DNA of 64,000 nucleotides from Brachybacterium sp. FME24 (GTDB taxonomy: Bacteria; Actinomycetota; Actinomycetes; Actinomycetales; Dermabacteraceae). Below, one piece after another: positions 35,220 to 44,876 of the stretch. The notes under the pieces are model-generated. The model was not told the origin of the DNA. It saw only the letters and a list, made by a program, of their open reading frames with translations, and made no database searches. The DNA lies in NCBI RefSeq assembly GCF_014897705.1, contig NZ_JABUXV010000007.1:62001-126000 (forward strand), given 5' to 3'. The first letter of the stretch is position 1. Every line of letters starts with the position of its first letter. Position numbers and translations under genes: made by a program.

Positions 35220-38200
35220 TCAGTCACGACCGAGACGGCGACGGATCACGCCGACGATGCCTCCGCGCTCCTTGAGGGACCGACGACGACCGGAGCGACC
35301 GGTGGTGTCGCCCTCCATGGGACCTGAGCCCCGCGTGGCGATGCTCCCCGTGCTGCCAGGTCCGTCCGAATGCCCGACAGGGGCCGAGGTGGCGCCGGCT
35401 GCCGACGCATCGGCCGGCCGTGCTCGTTCCTGCTCGACGCGGCGCTCCCGCTCCTGCTGCGTCCGGTTCGCCTCCCGCTTCTGGGCGAGGGCCTTCTCGC
35501 GGGCATCGCGCCGTTCGGCGTCACGGGCCTCGTCCCGCAGCCGGCGCCGCTCCCCCGGGCCCTCGGCGATGCGGTAGAGCACCGGCACGATCAGCAGGGT
35601 CAGCAGGGTCGAGGAGATGAGACCGCCGATGACCACCACCGCCAGCGGCTGCGCGATGAACCCGCCGTTGCCGGTGATGCCCAGCGCCATCGGGATCAGC
35701 GCGAAGATCGTCGCAGCGGCCGTCATCAGGATCGGCCGCAGACGCTTGGCGGCTCCGGAATGGATGGCCTCGTCCAGAGTCATGCCCTGGCGACGGTACT
35801 GATTGACCAGGTCGATCAGCACGATCGCGTTGGTGACCACGATGCCCACCAGCATGAGCAGACCGATCATCGAGGGCAGACCCAGCGGAACTCCGGTGAG
35901 GATCAGCAGGCCCAGCGCGCCGGTCGCGGCGAAGGGGATCGACACCAGCAGGATCAGCGGCTGGATCAGGGACTTGAAGATCCACACCAGCAGCACGTAC
36001 ACCAGCAGGATCGCGGCGAGCATGGCGATGCCGAGCTGACCGAAGGTCTCGTCGATGTCCGCAGCGGTGCCGCCGACGGTCGCCTCGACGCCCTCGGGCA
36101 GATCCGCCGCATCGATGGCATCGTTCGCGGCGTCGGTCGCCGGGCCGACGTCCTCGCCCTCGGGGGCGATCGACACGGTCACGGTCTCCAGACCGTCCTG
36201 GGTGGAGATCGAGGGGCGCGAAGCCACCTCCTCGATGGAGGCGACATCGCTGAGCGGGACGCCACCAGCCAGCTCGACGTCCTGGAGCTGATCGAAGGTG
36301 TCGATGCCCTCGCCCTTGTCGACGAAGATGTCGAGCTCGGAGTCATCGAGGGTCACGGAGCCGATCGCGCCGGGGTACATCTGCCCGGCGACCATGCCGA
36401 TCACGGCCTCCTCGGTGAGCCCCAGCTGGGCCGCCGCCTCGCGATCCACGGTGACGACCGCGGTGGGCTGGTCGGCCTGCAGGTCACTGGTGACCTCGGT
36501 CGCGCCGTCGGGCACCGGGTCCAGCTGCGCGAGGATCGCGTCGTTCGCGTCCTGGCGAGCCTCGGCGGTGGGACCGGTGACGAGGATGTCGATGGAGCTG
36601 GAGCCGGTGGGTGAGGCGACGTCGGCCGCCTCGATGGTGCCGGCCTCCGGGAGGGCCTCCAGTGCTGCGACCATGTCGTCCTGCAGGGCGGCCTGGTCGA
36701 CCTCGGTGTCGGTGGTGATCGAGAAGCTGACCTCGTTCTGCGCGCCGCCGCCGCCCATGCCGAACTGGCCGCCGCCGATCGTGGTCTGGACGGTCTCGAC
36801 ACCGTCGAGCTCCATCAAGGCCTGCTCGCTCTCCTCGGCCTTGTCCGCGGACTGCTCCAGGCTGGTGCCGGCCGGCAGGGACTGGGTGAGCGAGGCGATG
36901 TTCTGCCCGGTGTCACCGAGGAAGTTGACATTCACCAGCGGGTACAGAAAAGCCGTGCCCACCAGGATGAGGATCGAGACGCCCACCGTGATCAGACGGC
37001 GCGGCAACGTGTCGGTGACCAGATGCAGCAGCGGCGCGTAGATGCGGTGCAGCCACCCGCGCTCCTCCTTCGCCTCGGCCGCCTCGCGGATCCGGGAGAC
37101 CTGCTCGACATCGTCGGGATCCACGTCCTCCTGCCCCTTCGGGGCGCGCAGGAACCAGTACGCGAGGACCGGGACGATGGTCAGCGACACCAGCAGGGAG
37201 CTGAGCATCGCGATGCCGACGGTCAGGGCGAACGGACGGAACAGCTCGCCGGCCATGCCGGAGACGATCGCGATCGGCAGGAACACGACCACGGTCGCGA
37301 GCGTGGAGGCGGTGATGGCACCCGCCACCTCCCCGACGGCGTCGAGGATGGCGCGCATCTTCGCCTTGCCGTAGGCGAGGTGGCGCATGATGTTCTCGAT
37401 GACCACGATCGAGTCGTCGACCACGCGACCGATGGAGATCGTCAGCGCCGCGAGGGTCAGCATGTTCAGCGTGTACCCGGTGACCAGCATGCCGATGAAG
37501 GCGATCAGCAGCGAGGTCGGGATCGAGATCGCGGTGACCACCGTCGGGCGCACGCGGCGCAGGAACAGCAGGATCACGCCGACGGCGAAGATCAGGCCCA
37601 GCAGGCCCTCCTCGGCGAGCGCGAGGATCGACTCCTCGATGAACGGCGCCTGGTCGAAGACGACGGCGCTCTCGGCATTGCCGCCGACGCCCGGGAGGGT
37701 GTCGGCCAGGACGCCCTCGACGCCGTCGGAGATGTCCACGACGTTGCCGTCGGCCGTGGCGGTGACCATCACGACCAGCGACTCACGACCGTCGGTGCGG
37801 GAGATCGAGGTCGGATCCTGTGTGGTGCGCTCGACCGACGCGACCTCGGAGAGGGCGACGGGCTCCGCCGCCTGCTGACCCTCCTGGCCTTCGTCCTGGG
37901 CGGCGTCGTCGGCCGGCATCAGGATGATCGACTCGAGGCTCTCGATGCTGTCGATCGACTGTCCGAGCACCACGTCCATGGTGCGGTCGCCGTCGGTGAC
38001 GGAACCGCCGGGCAGCGAGAGCCCGTTGGCATCCAGCGCGGTGGAGATGTCGTTCTCGGTGAGTCCGTTCTCCGCGAGGGCGGCATCGTCCGGGGTGATG
38101 CGCACGATCTCCTCGGGGGCACCGATGACGGCCACGGAGGAGACGCCGTCGACACGCTCGAGCTCCGGCTTCACCGAGGCGTCCAGGCGCGCACCGAGGT

Positions 38201-38651
38201 CGGACGGGTCCAGGTCCGAGGAGATCGAGAGCACGACGGCCGGCAGATCGCTCGTGCCACCGGAGATGACCTGCGGGTCCGCGTCCTCGGGGAGCTGATC
38301 CTCGATGCGGGTCAGCGCGGCGTCGACCTGATTGGAGGAGCGCGCGGTGTCGGTGCCGTAGGTCAGTTCGATGGTGACCATCGAGACCCCGGCCTGCGAG
38401 CTCGAGGAGGTGCTCTCGACGTTCTCCAGACCGCTCAGGGACTGCTCGACCGGCCGCGTGATCCTCTCCTGGACCTGCTCGGAGGAGGACCCCGGGGAGG
38501 AGGTCATGACTTGGACCTGCGGGAGCGAGACCGAGGGGATGAGCTCCTGGCGCATCGTGGTCATCGCGAAGGCGCCGATGATCGACACCGCGATGCACAC
38601 CAGTGCGATGAAGGATCTGTTGTTCAGGCTGAGACGGGCGAGGCGGTTCAT
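35220..38651 (-). CDS. RND-family efflux permease (HAE1/AcrB-like)
   Basis: A 1143-residue transporter with the duplicated RND layout: helix 1 (NRSFIALVCIAVSIIGAFAM), a large periplasm-side loop, the central helices including the proton-relay Asp pair GRVVDDSIVVIENI, and a second half from about residue 545. In Gram-positive cells such proteins move lipids, drugs or metals across the one membrane, without an outer-membrane duct. The C-terminal tail of about 100 residues is highly charged (RRRLRDEARDAERRDAREKAL). ATG 38651 is preceded by AGGAG. It heads an operon with the kinase and response regulator, suggesting that these sense the pump's substrate. Confidence 0.93.
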   Translation of the reverse strand: MNRLARLSLNNRSFIALVCIAVSIIGAFAMTTMRQELIPSVSLPQVQVMTSSPGSSSEQVQERITRPVEQSLSGLENVESTSSSSQAGVSMVTIELTYGTDTARSSNQVDAALTRIEDQLPEDADPQVISGGTSDLPAVVLSISSDLDPSDLGARLDASVKPELERVDGVSSVAVIGAPEEIVRITPDDAALAENGLTENDISTALDANGLSLPGGSVTDGDRTMDVVLGQSIDSIESLESIILMPADDAAQDEGQEGQQAAEPVALSEVASVERTTQDPTSISRTDGRESLVVMVTATADGNVVDISDGVEGVLADTLPGVGGNAESAVVFDQAPFIEESILALAEEGLLGLIFAVGVILLFLRRVRPTVVTAISIPTSLLIAFIGMLVTGYTLNMLTLAALTISIGRVVDDSIVVIENIMRHLAYGKAKMRAILDAVGEVAGAITASTLATVVVFLPIAIVSGMAGELFRPFALTVGIAMLSSLLVSLTIVPVLAYWFLRAPKGQEDVDPDDVEQVSRIREAAEAKEERGWLHRIYAPLLHLVTDTLPRRLITVGVSILILVGTAFLYPLVNVNFLGDTGQNIASLTQSLPAGTSLEQSADKAEESEQALMELDGVETVQTTIGGGQFGMGGGGAQNEVSFSITTDTEVDQAALQDDMVAALEALPEAGTIEAADVASPTGSSSIDILVTGPTAEARQDANDAILAQLDPVPDGATEVTSDLQADQPTAVVTVDREAAAQLGLTEEAVIGMVAGQMYPGAIGSVTLDDSELDIFVDKGEGIDTFDQLQDVELAGGVPLSDVASIEEVASRPSISTQDGLETVTVSIAPEGEDVGPATDAANDAIDAADLPEGVEATVGGTAADIDETFGQLGIAMLAAILLVYVLLVWIFKSLIQPLILLVSIPFAATGALGLLILTGVPLGLPSMIGLLMLVGIVVTNAIVLIDLVNQYRRQGMTLDEAIHSGAAKRLRPILMTAAATIFALIPMALGITGNGGFIAQPLAVVVIGGLISSTLLTLLIVPVLYRIAEGPGERRRLRDEARDAERRDAREKALAQKREANRTQQERERRVEQERARPADASAAGATSAPVGHSDGPGSTGSIATRGSGPMEGDTTGRSGRRRSLKERGGIVGVIRRRLGRD

Positions 38652-38802
38652 CCTGCTCCTCGAGAAGTGCATCCAATGGGGGGCGACGCGGCGTGATCCC
38701 GCGTCCAAGGGTCACGGCGTCGGGGCCCCGAGGAAACTGTTCCATACGGACCTGTATCGAGACACCCGACCTCCGTAGGAGATCCGACCGCACAATGGAG
38801 GG

Positions 38803-40164
38803 GTGCACGACCCTGCTTCCCCCTCCCCCGCCGCCTCCGCGCGCCGCGCCCGACTCGCCGTCGATCGCGACATCCTGCGCCTGGCGATCCCCAGTCTCGG
38901 CGCTCTGATCGCCGAGCCGCTGTTCCTCATGGCCGATTCCGCGTTCATCGCCCGCGTCAGCACCACCTCCCTGGCGGGGCTGGGCCTGGCCTCCGCGATC
39001 CTCACCACCGTGATCGGGCTGTCGGTGTTCCTGGCGTACTCGACCACGGCGTCGGTGGCGCGAGCCTTCGGCGCCGGTCGCCGCCAGGAGGCGATCGCGC
39101 GCGGGGTCGACGCCTGCTGGCTGGCGCTGATGATCGGGGTCGCCGCCGTGCTGGTGCTCCTCGTCGGCGGACCCTGGATCCTCGGACTGTTCGGCCCCTC
39201 CCCCGAGGTGCTCTCCGAAGCCACCACCTACCTGCAGCTCAGCGCGCTCGGGGTGCCGGCGATGCTCGCGGTGCAGTCCGCCACCGGGCTGATCCGCGGC
39301 CTGCAGAACGCTCGGCTGCCGCTGGTCGTCGCGGTCTCCGGCGCGGTGGTGAACATCCCCTTGAACTGGGTGCTCATCTTCGTCCTCGACCTCGGGATCG
39401 CGGGCAGCGCCATCGGCACGGTGATCGCCCAGTGGGGCATGGCCATCGTGCTGCTGATCCTGGTCGCTCGCGCCGCCCGCCGCAGCCAGGTGCCCCTGCG
39501 ACCGCATCTGGGGCAGGTGGCCTCCGTGGGCCGCGAATCGGTGCCGATGTTCGTGCGCACCCTGTCCCTGCGGGTGGTGCTGCTGGCCGGGACTCTGGTG
39601 GCCACGAAGCTCGGCGCGGTGCAGCTGGGCGCGCACCAGATCGCGCTGACCGTGTTCACCCTGCTGGCCCTGGCACTGGACGCCCTCGCGATCGCCGGCC
39701 AAGCGCTGACCGGTCGCTTCCTCGGTGCGGCCGACGCGGACTCCGTGCGCGCTGTGACCCGGCGACTGATGGTGTGGGGCGTGGGCGGCGGCGTCGTCAC
39801 CGGGGCGCTGCTGCTGGCGGCCAGCTATGTGCTCCCGGGCCTTTTCACACCGGACGTCGCCGTGCAGGAGAACCTGCGCGCCGCACTCTGGGTGCTGATG
39901 ATCGCCCAGCCCGTGGCCGGGTACGTGTTCGTGCTGGATGGGGTGCTGATGGGAGCGGGCGACGCCCCCTACCTGGCGAAGGTCGGCGTGGTCAACGCGC
40001 TGGTCACCCTGCCGTTCGCGGCGCTGGTGTACTACTCGGGGTGGTCGGGCCCTGGAGCGCTGGCCGCCCTCTGGGTCGCGTGCACGCTGGTGTTCCTGAT
40101 CGCCCGCGCGGTGACGCTGGGGCTGCGGGTGCGCGGCGATGCCTGGATGCGGCTGGGCGAGTGA
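38803..40164 (+). CDS. MATE-family efflux transporter (DinF-like)
   Basis: A 453-residue multidrug and toxic compound extrusion protein with about 12 helices. It shows the DinF-branch pattern: RLAIPSLGALIAEPLFLMADSAFIARV, LRGLQNARLPL-like IRGLQNARLPLVVAV and DALAIAGQALTGRFLGA. It should export organic cations or drugs driven by a cation gradient. The GTG at 38803 gives MHDPASPSPAAS. The gene is divergent from the RND operon, with about 150 bases between them. Confidence 0.92.
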   Translation: MHDPASPSPAASARRARLAVDRDILRLAIPSLGALIAEPLFLMADSAFIARVSTTSLAGLGLASAILTTVIGLSVFLAYSTTASVARAFGAGRRQEAIARGVDACWLALMIGVAAVLVLLVGGPWILGLFGPSPEVLSEATTYLQLSALGVPAMLAVQSATGLIRGLQNARLPLVVAVSGAVVNIPLNWVLIFVLDLGIAGSAIGTVIAQWGMAIVLLILVARAARRSQVPLRPHLGQVASVGRESVPMFVRTLSLRVVLLAGTLVATKLGAVQLGAHQIALTVFTLLALALDALAIAGQALTGRFLGAADADSVRAVTRRLMVWGVGGGVVTGALLLAASYVLPGLFTPDVAVQENLRAALWVLMIAQPVAGYVFVLDGVLMGAGDAPYLAKVGVVNALVTLPFAALVYYSGWSGPGALAALWVACTLVFLIARAVTLGLRVRGDAWMRLGE

Positions 40165-40182
40165 GCCGACGGCCCGACGCCG

Positions 40183-41034
40183 TCAGCGACGCCAGAGGTC
40201 CCGCGGGTCCGCGCCGGGCCGGAACCCGACGGCCTCGAGCATCGCGGTGGCCTCCGGGAATCCATGGGCAAGAGTGTGCGGCGCGTGGGAGTCGCTGCCG
40301 AAGCTGACGGCGCGACCGCCTTCCTCGCTCCACCACTGCGCCATCCACGGCCACAGCCGTCGCGTGTTCATCTCGAGCGCGCGGCCGCTGCCGGCGATCG
40401 CCCGCATCGCCGCGCGGAACTCCTCCTCGAAGGACCGCGGGTCGAACGGCCCCACCTGTTCCTCGGGCCAGTACCTGATCGCATAGTCGAGGTGCGTGAC
40501 GATCTCGAAGGGCTCGTCGCCTGCGACCAGCTGCGGGACGTCCGCGAGGTAGCGGCGGATCACCTCCCCGGCCGGCAGACGACGGAACAGGGTGTTCGGC
40601 TCGGCCCGATCCCCCTCGAACTCGAGGGTGTGGAGGGAGCCGATGATCCGGTCGAAACGATCCAGGTCGAGCTGCTGCCGGGCCGCCTCGGTGCGCAGAT
40701 GGGGCTGTCCGAACTCGAGGCCGGTGCCGATGCGCAGCTGCGGGAACGCGGCCCGGCAGCGCTCGATGCTCTCGAAGTAGCCGTCCACGTCGAAGCGCGG
40801 CACCGTCACGACGCCGTCCGGTCCCAGCAGGTGGCGCTCGTGGTCGTCGAAGTCCTCGGGGTCGCTGATCCAGGCGTCCTCGAGGTCGAGGTGCTCGGTG
40901 AAGAACAGCGCCGGCAGGCCGATGCGGACCGCCCGCGCGCAGGTCGCCTCCATGGTGCCGCGGGCGGCGGAGGTGGGGCCGCCGGTGTCCCAGGAGAACT
41001 CGCTGTGGACGTGACTGTCGGCGGGGAGGCGCAT
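40183..41034 (-). CDS. PHP-domain phosphatase, histidinol-phosphatase-like
   Basis: A 283-residue metal-dependent phosphoesterase. The PHP metal ligands are visible in order: DSHVHSEFSWD, FTEHLD, GLEFG, IGSLH, THLDYAIRYWP and GSDSHAPH. This matches the HisK class of histidinol-phosphate phosphatase (last-but-one step of histidine synthesis) but related PHP proteins act on other phosphates, and no his genes are nearby. The ATG at 41034 gives MRLPADSHVHSEF. It converges with the MATE gene. Confidence 0.87.
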   Translation of the reverse strand: MRLPADSHVHSEFSWDTGGPTSAARGTMEATCARAVRIGLPALFFTEHLDLEDAWISDPEDFDDHERHLLGPDGVVTVPRFDVDGYFESIERCRAAFPQLRIGTGLEFGQPHLRTEAARQQLDLDRFDRIIGSLHTLEFEGDRAEPNTLFRRLPAGEVIRRYLADVPQLVAGDEPFEIVTHLDYAIRYWPEEQVGPFDPRSFEEEFRAAMRAIAGSGRALEMNTRRLWPWMAQWWSEEGGRAVSFGSDSHAPHTLAHGFPEATAMLEAVGFRPGADPRDLWRR

Positions 41035-41124
41035 GAGGCCAGCGTCCCACAGCCGCCACGGCCTGCCCATCGCCGTTCACCGCCGCCCTCGCCCCACCGC
41101 GCCGCGCCCCGGACCTCTCGTGAG

Positions 41125-41187
41125 AACGGGACGTATTCGTGGAACGTCACGACATAGGGCGACGCCTTCACGAATAAGTCCCGCGTT
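41125..41187. repeat. Palindromic repeat, copy 1 (ATTCGTGG family)
   Basis: Arms GGGAC-G-TATTCGTG and CACGAATAAGTCCC enclose a central CATAGGGC. Over 55 bases it matches the copy at 42411 at about 45 positions, including unpaired central bases. It lies between the PHP gene and the DUF559-type gene and could be a REP/MITE-like element. Confidence 0.75.
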
Positions 41188-41393
41188 TCCGACGGCGATG
41201 CATGGCCCCCTCCGACCCCCACAGCGACCGACACCGTGCCCGGGCCCGCTCGACCACCCAGATCCTGCCGATCCTCACAGGATCCGACACCTGACAACAG
41301 CCCTCTCCTCCACACGACTCGCTCGACGACCACTCATCCACATTCGCGAGGTGGCGCTGGCTCCCGAGCATGCAGGAGTGCTCATATCTGCCC
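41188..41393. other. Intergenic leader before the DUF559-type gene
   Basis: No gene, hairpin or clear promoter is seen here beyond a possible AGGAG at 41374 that is too far from ATG 41394 for a normal ribosome site. Confidence 0.4.
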
Positions 41394-42329
41394 ATGAAGA
41401 TCCCCGGAGTCCTCCATCGGTCCGACCTTCGCCTTCTCGGCATCGAACCTCAGCAGCTCTCGGATTGGCGGCACCAAGGAGTCCTGGGCAGCGCCCAGCC
41501 CTGGTACTTCACCGCGGAAGCACCGGCAGATCTCATCGCGATCCTGCGCCTCGGGGTACGGCCCACCTGCCTCGACGCCGCGGCCCTGCACGGACTGTGG
41601 GTGCCGCCCCGGCTCCAGCGTGTCCACGTGTTCCGGCCCCGGATCGCCCGAGGGCGCCGGACCTCGACGCGGCAGGGAGGCGCAGAGGTATCTGCCCCGC
41701 AGGCCGCACCTCTTCGGCGCAGTGGCGGCCAGATCGAGGAGAAGCCGATGGAGGAGGTCCCCCTCCAGCATCATTCCCCCGCGCTGCGCGCATGGCCGGA
41801 CACCGATCCTGTCCCTGATTTGCCCCTGGTCCTCGACCACGCTGCCCGATGCCTGCCTGCGATCGATGCCGCCACGCTCTTCGAATCGGCCCTGGAGAAG
41901 CGCCTGAGCTCACGCTCCGAGGCCGACCAGATCATCGCCGGACTGCCCCACGATCGACGCCATGCCTTGTCCCGGATACGGGCTGACGCCGGCTCCGGGA
42001 CGGAGACCACCGTCCGTTGGTGGTGCGAGAGCCTGACGGTGCCGGTACGGGCCCAGGTCCAGATCCGGGAGGTCGGCCGCGTCGACCTCCTGGTCGGAAA
42101 CAGCTGGGTCATCGAATGCGACAGCAGGACGTTCCATGACAACCCCGAGCAGTACGCGAAGGACCGCGAACGCGACCTGACTCTGCGGTCCTATGGCTAC
42201 CACGTCACGCGCCTGACCTGGCAGCAGGTGTTCGTGACCTGGCCGGAGACCCAGCAGATGCTGCTCACGATCCTGCACCGCGGCGATCACCGCCGGATGC
42301 CGGACAAGCCGTTCGGCCGGGCGGCCTGA
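41394..42329 (+). CDS. AbiEi-like N-terminus with DUF559 endonuclease-like domain
   Basis: A 311-residue protein. The first 60 residues look like the winged-helix start of AbiEi-type antitoxins (VLHRSDLRLLGIEPQQLSDWRHQGVL and the following PTCLDAAALHGLWVPP). The C-terminal 100 residues match DUF559, a Vsr/PD-(D/E)xK nuclease-like fold: VGRVDLLVGNSWVIECDSRTFHDNPEQYAKDRERDLTLRSYGYHVTRLTW. The catalytic pattern D-xn-ExD-xK is plausible (DLLV, IECDSR). Role unknown; such proteins are common actinobacterial orphans. ATG 41394 is likely; ATG 41370 is alternative. Two copies of one palindromic repeat bracket the gene. Confidence 0.8.
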   Translation: MKIPGVLHRSDLRLLGIEPQQLSDWRHQGVLGSAQPWYFTAEAPADLIAILRLGVRPTCLDAAALHGLWVPPRLQRVHVFRPRIARGRRTSTRQGGAEVSAPQAAPLRRSGGQIEEKPMEEVPLQHHSPALRAWPDTDPVPDLPLVLDHAARCLPAIDAATLFESALEKRLSSRSEADQIIAGLPHDRRHALSRIRADAGSGTETTVRWWCESLTVPVRAQVQIREVGRVDLLVGNSWVIECDSRTFHDNPEQYAKDRERDLTLRSYGYHVTRLTWQQVFVTWPETQQMLLTILHRGDHRRMPDKPFGRAA

Positions 42330-42410
42330 CGGGCGCCGGTCGCAGGCAGGGAGGGGTCGCGCGGAAGGGGGTGGCGCGGAAGGGAGGGTGGCGCGGAAGG
42401 GGTACGCAAG

Positions 42411-42470
42411 AACGGGACTTATTCGTGGAACGTGCCGCCATATGGCATCGGTTCCACGAATAAGTCCCCT
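42411..42470. repeat. Palindromic repeat, copy 2, at the 3' end of metE
   Basis: Perfect 18-bp arms GGGACTTATTCGTGGAAC and their complement flank an inner GCCATATGGC, so almost the whole 58 bases is palindromic. It begins seven bases after the metE stop and probably ends that transcript, but the sequence similarity to the element at 41125 marks it as a dispersed repeat. Confidence 0.8.
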
Positions 42471-42476
42471 ACCTGG

Positions 42477-44876
42477 TTACTGCCCCGCGGAGACCTCGGC
42501 CTCGGCGCGGACCTCGCGGGTGGCCTGGACGAGGTGGCGCAGGCTGGCCTCGGTCTCGACGTAGCCGCGGGTCTTCAGGCCGCAGTCGGGGTTGACCCAC
42601 AGGCGCTCCGGTCCCACGACGGCGCGGGCGCGGCGCAGCTGGTCGGCGATCTCCTCGGCGCTCGGCACGCGCGGGGAGTGGATGTCCCACACGCCCGGAC
42701 CGATGCCGCGGGGGAAGGCGTCGGGGTCGATGGCCTCGAGGATCTCGCCGCGGGAGCGGGCGGACTCGATCGAGGTGACGTCGGCGTTCAGGGCGTCGAT
42801 GGCGCCCACGACCACGTTGAACTCGCTGTAGCAGAGGTGGGTGTGGATCTGGGTGGCGTCCTGCACTCCGGAGGTGGCCAGGCGGAAGGAGCGCACGGAC
42901 CAGTCGAGGTAGTCGTCGTGGTCCGCGGTGCGCAGCGGCAGCAGCTCGCGCAGGGCGGGCTCGTCGACCTGGACGATGCGGATCCCGGCGGCCTCGAGGT
43001 CGGTGACCTCGTCGCGCAGGGCCAGCCCCACCTGGGCGGCGGTCTCCCCGAGTGGCTGGTCATCGCGCACGAAGGACCAGGCCAGGATGGTGACCGGACC
43101 GGTGAGCATGCCTTTGACGGGGCGCGGGGTCAGCGACTGCGCGTAGGTCGACCAGCCCACGGTGATCGGTGCTGCGCGGTGCACGTCGCCGAACAGGATC
43201 GAGGGGCGGGTGCAGCGGGAGCCGTAGGACTGCACCCAGCCATGCTCGGTGGTCGCGAAGCCCTCGAGGTTCTCCGCGAAGTACTGGACCATGTCGTTGC
43301 GCTCGGGCTCGCCGTGGACCAGGACGTCCAGGCCGAGCTCCTCCTGGAGCGTGATCACGCGAGCGACCTCGTCCTTCATGGCCTGCTCGTAGCCGGCGTC
43401 GTCGAGGGTTCCCTTGCGGTGGGCGGCGCGGGCGGCGCGCACCTCGCCGACCTGCGGGAACGAACCGATGGTGGTGGTCGGCAGGTCGGGCAGGCCCAGG
43501 GCCCGGCGCTGGGCCTCGGCGCGCACGACGTACTCGGCGCGGTCGGTGTCCGCCGCGCTGGTGGCACCGGCGCGCTCGCGCACAGCGTCCACGCGCACGC
43601 CGGCGAAGGTGCGCGGCACGGAGCGGGGCCCGTCCACGGAGCCCGCCTCGGCCTGGCCGGCGGCCAGCGCGACGATCTCGGTGATCTTCTCGTCGGCGAA
43701 GGCAAGAGTGGCCACGAGCTCCGCGGGCAGGGAGGTCTCGAGCTCCAGGGTGTGCGGGACGTGCTGGAGGGAGACGGAGGTGGAGACGGCGACCGCCTCG
43801 GCTGCGCCCCCGGCCTCGGTGACCCGCGTGCGGAGCTCGACGAGACGGGCGGCGGCCGTCGACAGCTCGGTGCGCCACACGGAGCGGCCCTCGACCAGGC
43901 CCGCGACCAGTTGGGTGGAGCCGAGGCCGGCGAGCTGAGCGACCGTGGGCAGCTCGCCGCGGGTGAGGTCGAGGTGCACGGCCTCGGCGCCGGTGGCCAG
44001 CAGCGCGGGCAGCAGGTCGCCGATGCCGCCGTACGGGGTGGTGACCAGGAGCTGCGGGCGGTCGGCGCCGGCGGCGAGGCGGCCGACGGAGCGCTGGAGC
44101 GCCTCGGTGAGCGCGGCCTGCTCCAGGCGCTGGTCCGCGGCGAGCGCCGGCTCGTCGAGCTGCACCCAGGTCGCTCCGGCCGCGGCGAGCGCGGACAGCA
44201 GCTGCGCGTAGACGGTGACGACGTCGTCCAGTCGATCCAGCGGGTCGAAGCCCTCGGGGGCGCCGTCCTGCGCCTTGGCCAGCAGCAGCAGGGTCAGCGG
44301 GCCGACGAGCACGGGTCGGGTGCCGGCGCCGTCCTCGAGCGACTCGCGGAACAGGTCCACGACACGGGTCGTGGCGACGTGCAGGTCGGTCTCCGGGCCG
44401 ATCTCGGGCACCAGGTAGTGGTAGTTGGTGTCGAACCACTTGGTCATCTCGAGCGGGGGCTGCTCCACTGTGCCTCGGGCGACGCCGCGGGCGAGGGCGA
44501 AGCAGCCGTCGTCGTCGACCGTGCCGTCGGCCGCGAGCACCGAGGCGAACCGGTCCGGGACGATGCCCACGGCGAGGGCGGCGTCGAGCACCTGGTCGTA
44601 CAGGGAGAACGACTCCGGGGCGGCGGCTGCAGCCGCCAGGCCCAGCTCGGCGAGGCGGGCACGGGTGGCGCGGCGCAGCTCGCGGGTGCGACGGGTGAAC
44701 TCGGCGTGGTCGATGCGGCCGGCCCAGTAGGCCTCCTCGGCCTTCTTCAGTTCGCGACCGGGCCCGATGCGGGGGTAGCCCACGGGCAGAGCGGGCGGCA
44801 GCGCCGTCGAGGCGGGGTTCCCGGCGGTGAGTGCGGACTCGCGCGCGATGGTCTCGGGGGTGGGCTGCTCGGTCAT
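42477..44876 (-). CDS. metE: Cobalamin-independent methionine synthase
   Basis: A 799-residue 5-methyltetrahydropteroyltriglutamate-homocysteine methyltransferase, making methionine without B12. The N-terminal half starts with PVGYPRIGPGRELKKAEEAYW and the catalytic half holds TTIGSFPQ, MVQYFAENLEGF, GPVTILAWSFVRDD and the zinc-site segments HLCYSEF and NPDCGLKTRGY. Length is usual for the family. The ATG overlaps the stop of metF (ATGA), so the donor of methyl-folate and its user are co-translated. The stop is followed by a palindromic repeat. Confidence 0.97.
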   Translation of the reverse strand: MTEQPTPETIARESALTAGNPASTALPPALPVGYPRIGPGRELKKAEEAYWAGRIDHAEFTRRTRELRRATRARLAELGLAAAAAAPESFSLYDQVLDAALAVGIVPDRFASVLAADGTVDDDGCFALARGVARGTVEQPPLEMTKWFDTNYHYLVPEIGPETDLHVATTRVVDLFRESLEDGAGTRPVLVGPLTLLLLAKAQDGAPEGFDPLDRLDDVVTVYAQLLSALAAAGATWVQLDEPALAADQRLEQAALTEALQRSVGRLAAGADRPQLLVTTPYGGIGDLLPALLATGAEAVHLDLTRGELPTVAQLAGLGSTQLVAGLVEGRSVWRTELSTAAARLVELRTRVTEAGGAAEAVAVSTSVSLQHVPHTLELETSLPAELVATLAFADEKITEIVALAAGQAEAGSVDGPRSVPRTFAGVRVDAVRERAGATSAADTDRAEYVVRAEAQRRALGLPDLPTTTIGSFPQVGEVRAARAAHRKGTLDDAGYEQAMKDEVARVITLQEELGLDVLVHGEPERNDMVQYFAENLEGFATTEHGWVQSYGSRCTRPSILFGDVHRAAPITVGWSTYAQSLTPRPVKGMLTGPVTILAWSFVRDDQPLGETAAQVGLALRDEVTDLEAAGIRIVQVDEPALRELLPLRTADHDDYLDWSVRSFRLATSGVQDATQIHTHLCYSEFNVVVGAIDALNADVTSIESARSRGEILEAIDPDAFPRGIGPGVWDIHSPRVPSAEEIADQLRRARAVVGPERLWVNPDCGLKTRGYVETEASLRHLVQATREVRAEAEVSAGQ

